Below, piece by piece: positions 16,248 to 17,662 of a stretch of 17,662 nucleotides of DNA. Positions within the stretch are counted from its first letter, which is position 1. Every line of letters starts with the position of its first letter. The stretch comes from Methylobacterium sp. (GTDB lineage Bacteria > Pseudomonadota > Alphaproteobacteria > Rhizobiales > Beijerinckiaceae): positions 1 to 17,662 of the forward strand of contig JADCCH010000030.1 in the NCBI GenBank assembly GCA_020252865.1, given 5' to 3'. The position numbers were made by a program, and so were the translations under genes. A model generated the notes under the pieces. The model did not search any database. It saw only the letters and a program-made list of their open reading frames with translations, and had not been told where the DNA came from.

Positions 16248-17650
16248 CAGGCGATCTCCGGCACATTCGAGACGGCAACACCCGCGTTCTCCAGCGCCGC
16301 GGCGACCCGCAGGGCGAGATCCTCGCGGCCGGGCGCCGAGATCACCTGCACCCCCAGGGGCAGGCCGTTCGGCGCAGGCATCGGCGCGGTGACGACCGGC
16401 AGGCCGGCGAAGGAAATCGGCTGCGTGAAGAGACCGAGATTGGCGCGCACGGGCAGTTCCTGGCCATCGAGCACGAAGGTTTTCTGCTCCACCAGCGGCG
16501 CGGTGCAGGGGGTCGCGGGCGCGAGAAACACGTCATGCTGCTCGAAAAGCTTCGCGACCAGCCCGCAGTAATGCCGCCGGAACTTGTGTGCCTGCACCAG
16601 CATGCTTCCCGGCAGCAGGTTTCCGGCCACGAGCCGGTCGCGCACCTCGGGGTCGAAATCGCCGATTCGCGTTTTCAGACGCTCGCGATGGAGCGCACCG
16701 CCTTCCACCATGGTGATGATGAAGGCGGCCGCGCGGGCGCGGGCGGCTTCCGGCCATTCGACCGTGTCGGTCGCGCCCAGGGCGCGCGCCGCCTCATCCA
16801 CGGCGGCGAAGGATTCCGGATGACCCATCGCGCGGAAATAGCCGCCTGCAATGGCGATCCGCAGGCCGGAAGGGTCGCGGTCGAGTTCGGGCAGCACCGG
16901 CCTGGGCGCATCCTTCCAGCAAGCGGGATCGGCGGCGTCCGGCCCCGCCATCGCGTCGAAGGCGAGCGCGAGATCGCGCGTGGAGCGTGCCATCGGCCCC
17001 AGATGATCGAGGCTCGCGACAAAGGGGAAGGTATGGGCGCGGGAAAGCGCGCCGAAAGTCGGTTTTAGCCCGAAAAGCCCGCAAAGCGCGCTGGGCACGC
17101 GGATCGAGCCATTGGTATCCGAACCGAGGGTCAGCGCCGCGAGGCCGCCTGCCGCCGCGGCACCCGAACCACCGGAGGAGCCGCCGGTCATCCGGGCAGT
17201 GTCATGCGGGTTGCGGGAGGGGCCGTCATGCACGTTCCGGCCCGTGAAATCATAGGCATATTCGCCCATGTTCAGCGCGCCGAGCAGCACCGCATCCGCC
17301 GCCTCGAGCCGCGTGACGAGCGTCGCATCCTGCTTCGCCGGCGGATGATCACGATTGATCTTCGAGCCGGCGCGGGTCGCAAGCCCCGCAACATCGAACA
17401 GGTTCTTCACGGCGAAGGGCACGCCCGCGAGCGGGCCGGGGGCCTTGCCGCTGGCCCGCCTGGCATCCACGGCCTTGGCAGCGTGGCGTGCGCGTTCGGC
17501 CGTGATATCGGTGTAGGCCCCGAGCCTGCCGTTCAGCGCCGCGATGCGCGCAAGATGCGCCTCGGTGACGGCAAGCGCGGAAACCTCGCCCGCCTTCACC
17601 GCCGCGGCAATCCCATGGGCTGGCACCTTCGTCCAGTCGCGCTCAGCCAT
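16247..17650 (-). CDS. AtzE/HpxY-like amidase-signature hydrolase
   Basis: A 467-residue amidase-signature enzyme. The Ser-cisSer-Lys triad is K82 ([11 protein letters not shown]), S158 ([10 protein letters not shown]) and S182 ([12 protein letters not shown]), with the 24-residue Ser-Ser spacing usual in the family. Length and the AtzH/HpxZ-like partner gene point to the AtzE/HpxY subgroup. AtzE hydrolyses 1-carboxybiuret in cyanuric acid breakdown and needs the small AtzG subunit, while HpxY belongs to oxalurate use. The substrate here is not determinable; a ureide or carboxyurea-like amide is a fair guess. Met 17650 is preceded by GGAG 7 bases away. The upstream reading frame probably overlaps this start. 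Confidence 0.88.
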   Translation of the reverse strand: MAERDWTKVPAHGIAAAVKAGEVSALAVTEAHLARIAALNGRLGAYTDITAERARHAAKAVDARRASGKAPGPLAGVPFAVKNLFDVAGLATRAGSKINRDHPPAKQDATLVTRLEAADAVLLGALNMGEYAYDFTGRNVHDGPSRNPHDTARMTGGSSGGSGAAAAGGLAALTLGSDTNGSIRVPSALCGLFGLKPTFGALSRAHTFPFVASLDHLGPMARSTRDLALAFDAMAGPDAADPACWKDAPRPVLPELDRDPSGLRIAIAGGYFRAMGHPESFAAVDEAARALGATDTVEWPEAARARAAAFIITMVEGGALHRERLKTRIGDFDPEVRDRLVAGNLLPGSMLVQAHKFRRHYCGLVAKLFEQHDVFLAPATPCTAPLVEQKTFVLDGQELPVRANLGLFTQPISFAGLPVVTAPMPAPNGLPLGVQVISAPGREDLALRVAAALENAGVAVSNVPEIA

Positions 17651-17662
17651 GGCCCTGCTCCC
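17643..17662 (-). CDS. Possible last codons of an AtzG/HpxX-like gene (partial)
   Basis: Upstream of the amidase ATG one minus-strand frame reads EQGHG and then TGA (17645-17643), which would overlap the amidase start by 8 bases. AtzE/HpxY genes are normally preceded by the small AtzG/HpxX (DUF4089) subunit gene, so this could be its 3' end. Only five codons are inside the window, so identity rests on context. Confidence 0.25.

Overview
The window looks like chromosomal DNA from a high-GC alphaproteobacterium, most likely of the Rhizobiales/Hyphomicrobiales. The evidence is strong G/C bias at third codon positions with long antisense shadow ORFs, an [4Fe-4S] bacterial photolyase with its small partner DUF2256, a BcsS-type cellulose protein, an ExoD protein, an XdhC/CoxD/CoxE-type maturation cluster, and a palindromic intergenic repeat (CTAGAGC...GCTCTAG) of a kind common in that order. 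Coding density is very high and no stretch over 300 bases lacks a gene. I saw no rRNA, tRNA, CRISPR array, insertion sequence or phage gene.

Layout. Bases 1-68 hold the start of a leftward SnoaL-like gene. From 186 to 5457 a tight rightward operon encodes a MoxR/CoxD AAA+ ATPase, a YkgJ cysteine-cluster protein, a CoxE-type VWA protein, XdhC split into two genes, a molybdopterin-binding protein and a MocA-type cytidylyltransferase. Most junctions overlap by 1-17 bases. Together these look like a kit for making and inserting the cytidylated molybdenum cofactor into a xanthine dehydrogenase/CO dehydrogenase-type enzyme. No structural hydroxylase subunits are in the window. From 5499 to 7938 follows an SDR-fold protein lacking the catalytic Tyr, a 52-residue DUF2256 protein and a PhrB/CryB photolyase.

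A 108-bp palindromic repeat (7935-8042) sits exactly between the convergent photolyase and bcsS genes and supplies both stop codons. Then come bcsS (-), exoD (+) and a membrane-anchored GGDEF-EAL protein (-), suggesting an envelope polysaccharide/c-di-GMP theme. The leftward pair map-radC follows, divergent from a rightward block of an FkbM methyltransferase, a CinA-N/MoaB-like molybdopterin-binding protein and gpt (xanthine phosphoribosyltransferase). The right end is a leftward amidase pair (AtzE/HpxY-like and AtzH/HpxZ-like), with what may be the last codons of an AtzG/HpxX-like gene at the window edge.

The most interesting material is the YkgJ protein wired into the CoxD-CoxE module, the SDR(no Tyr)-DUF2256-photolyase cluster, the repeat that ends two genes, and a hairpin that may hide the ribosome-binding site of the CinA-like gene. 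None of these is proved to be a new system. They are hypotheses from sequence reading only.
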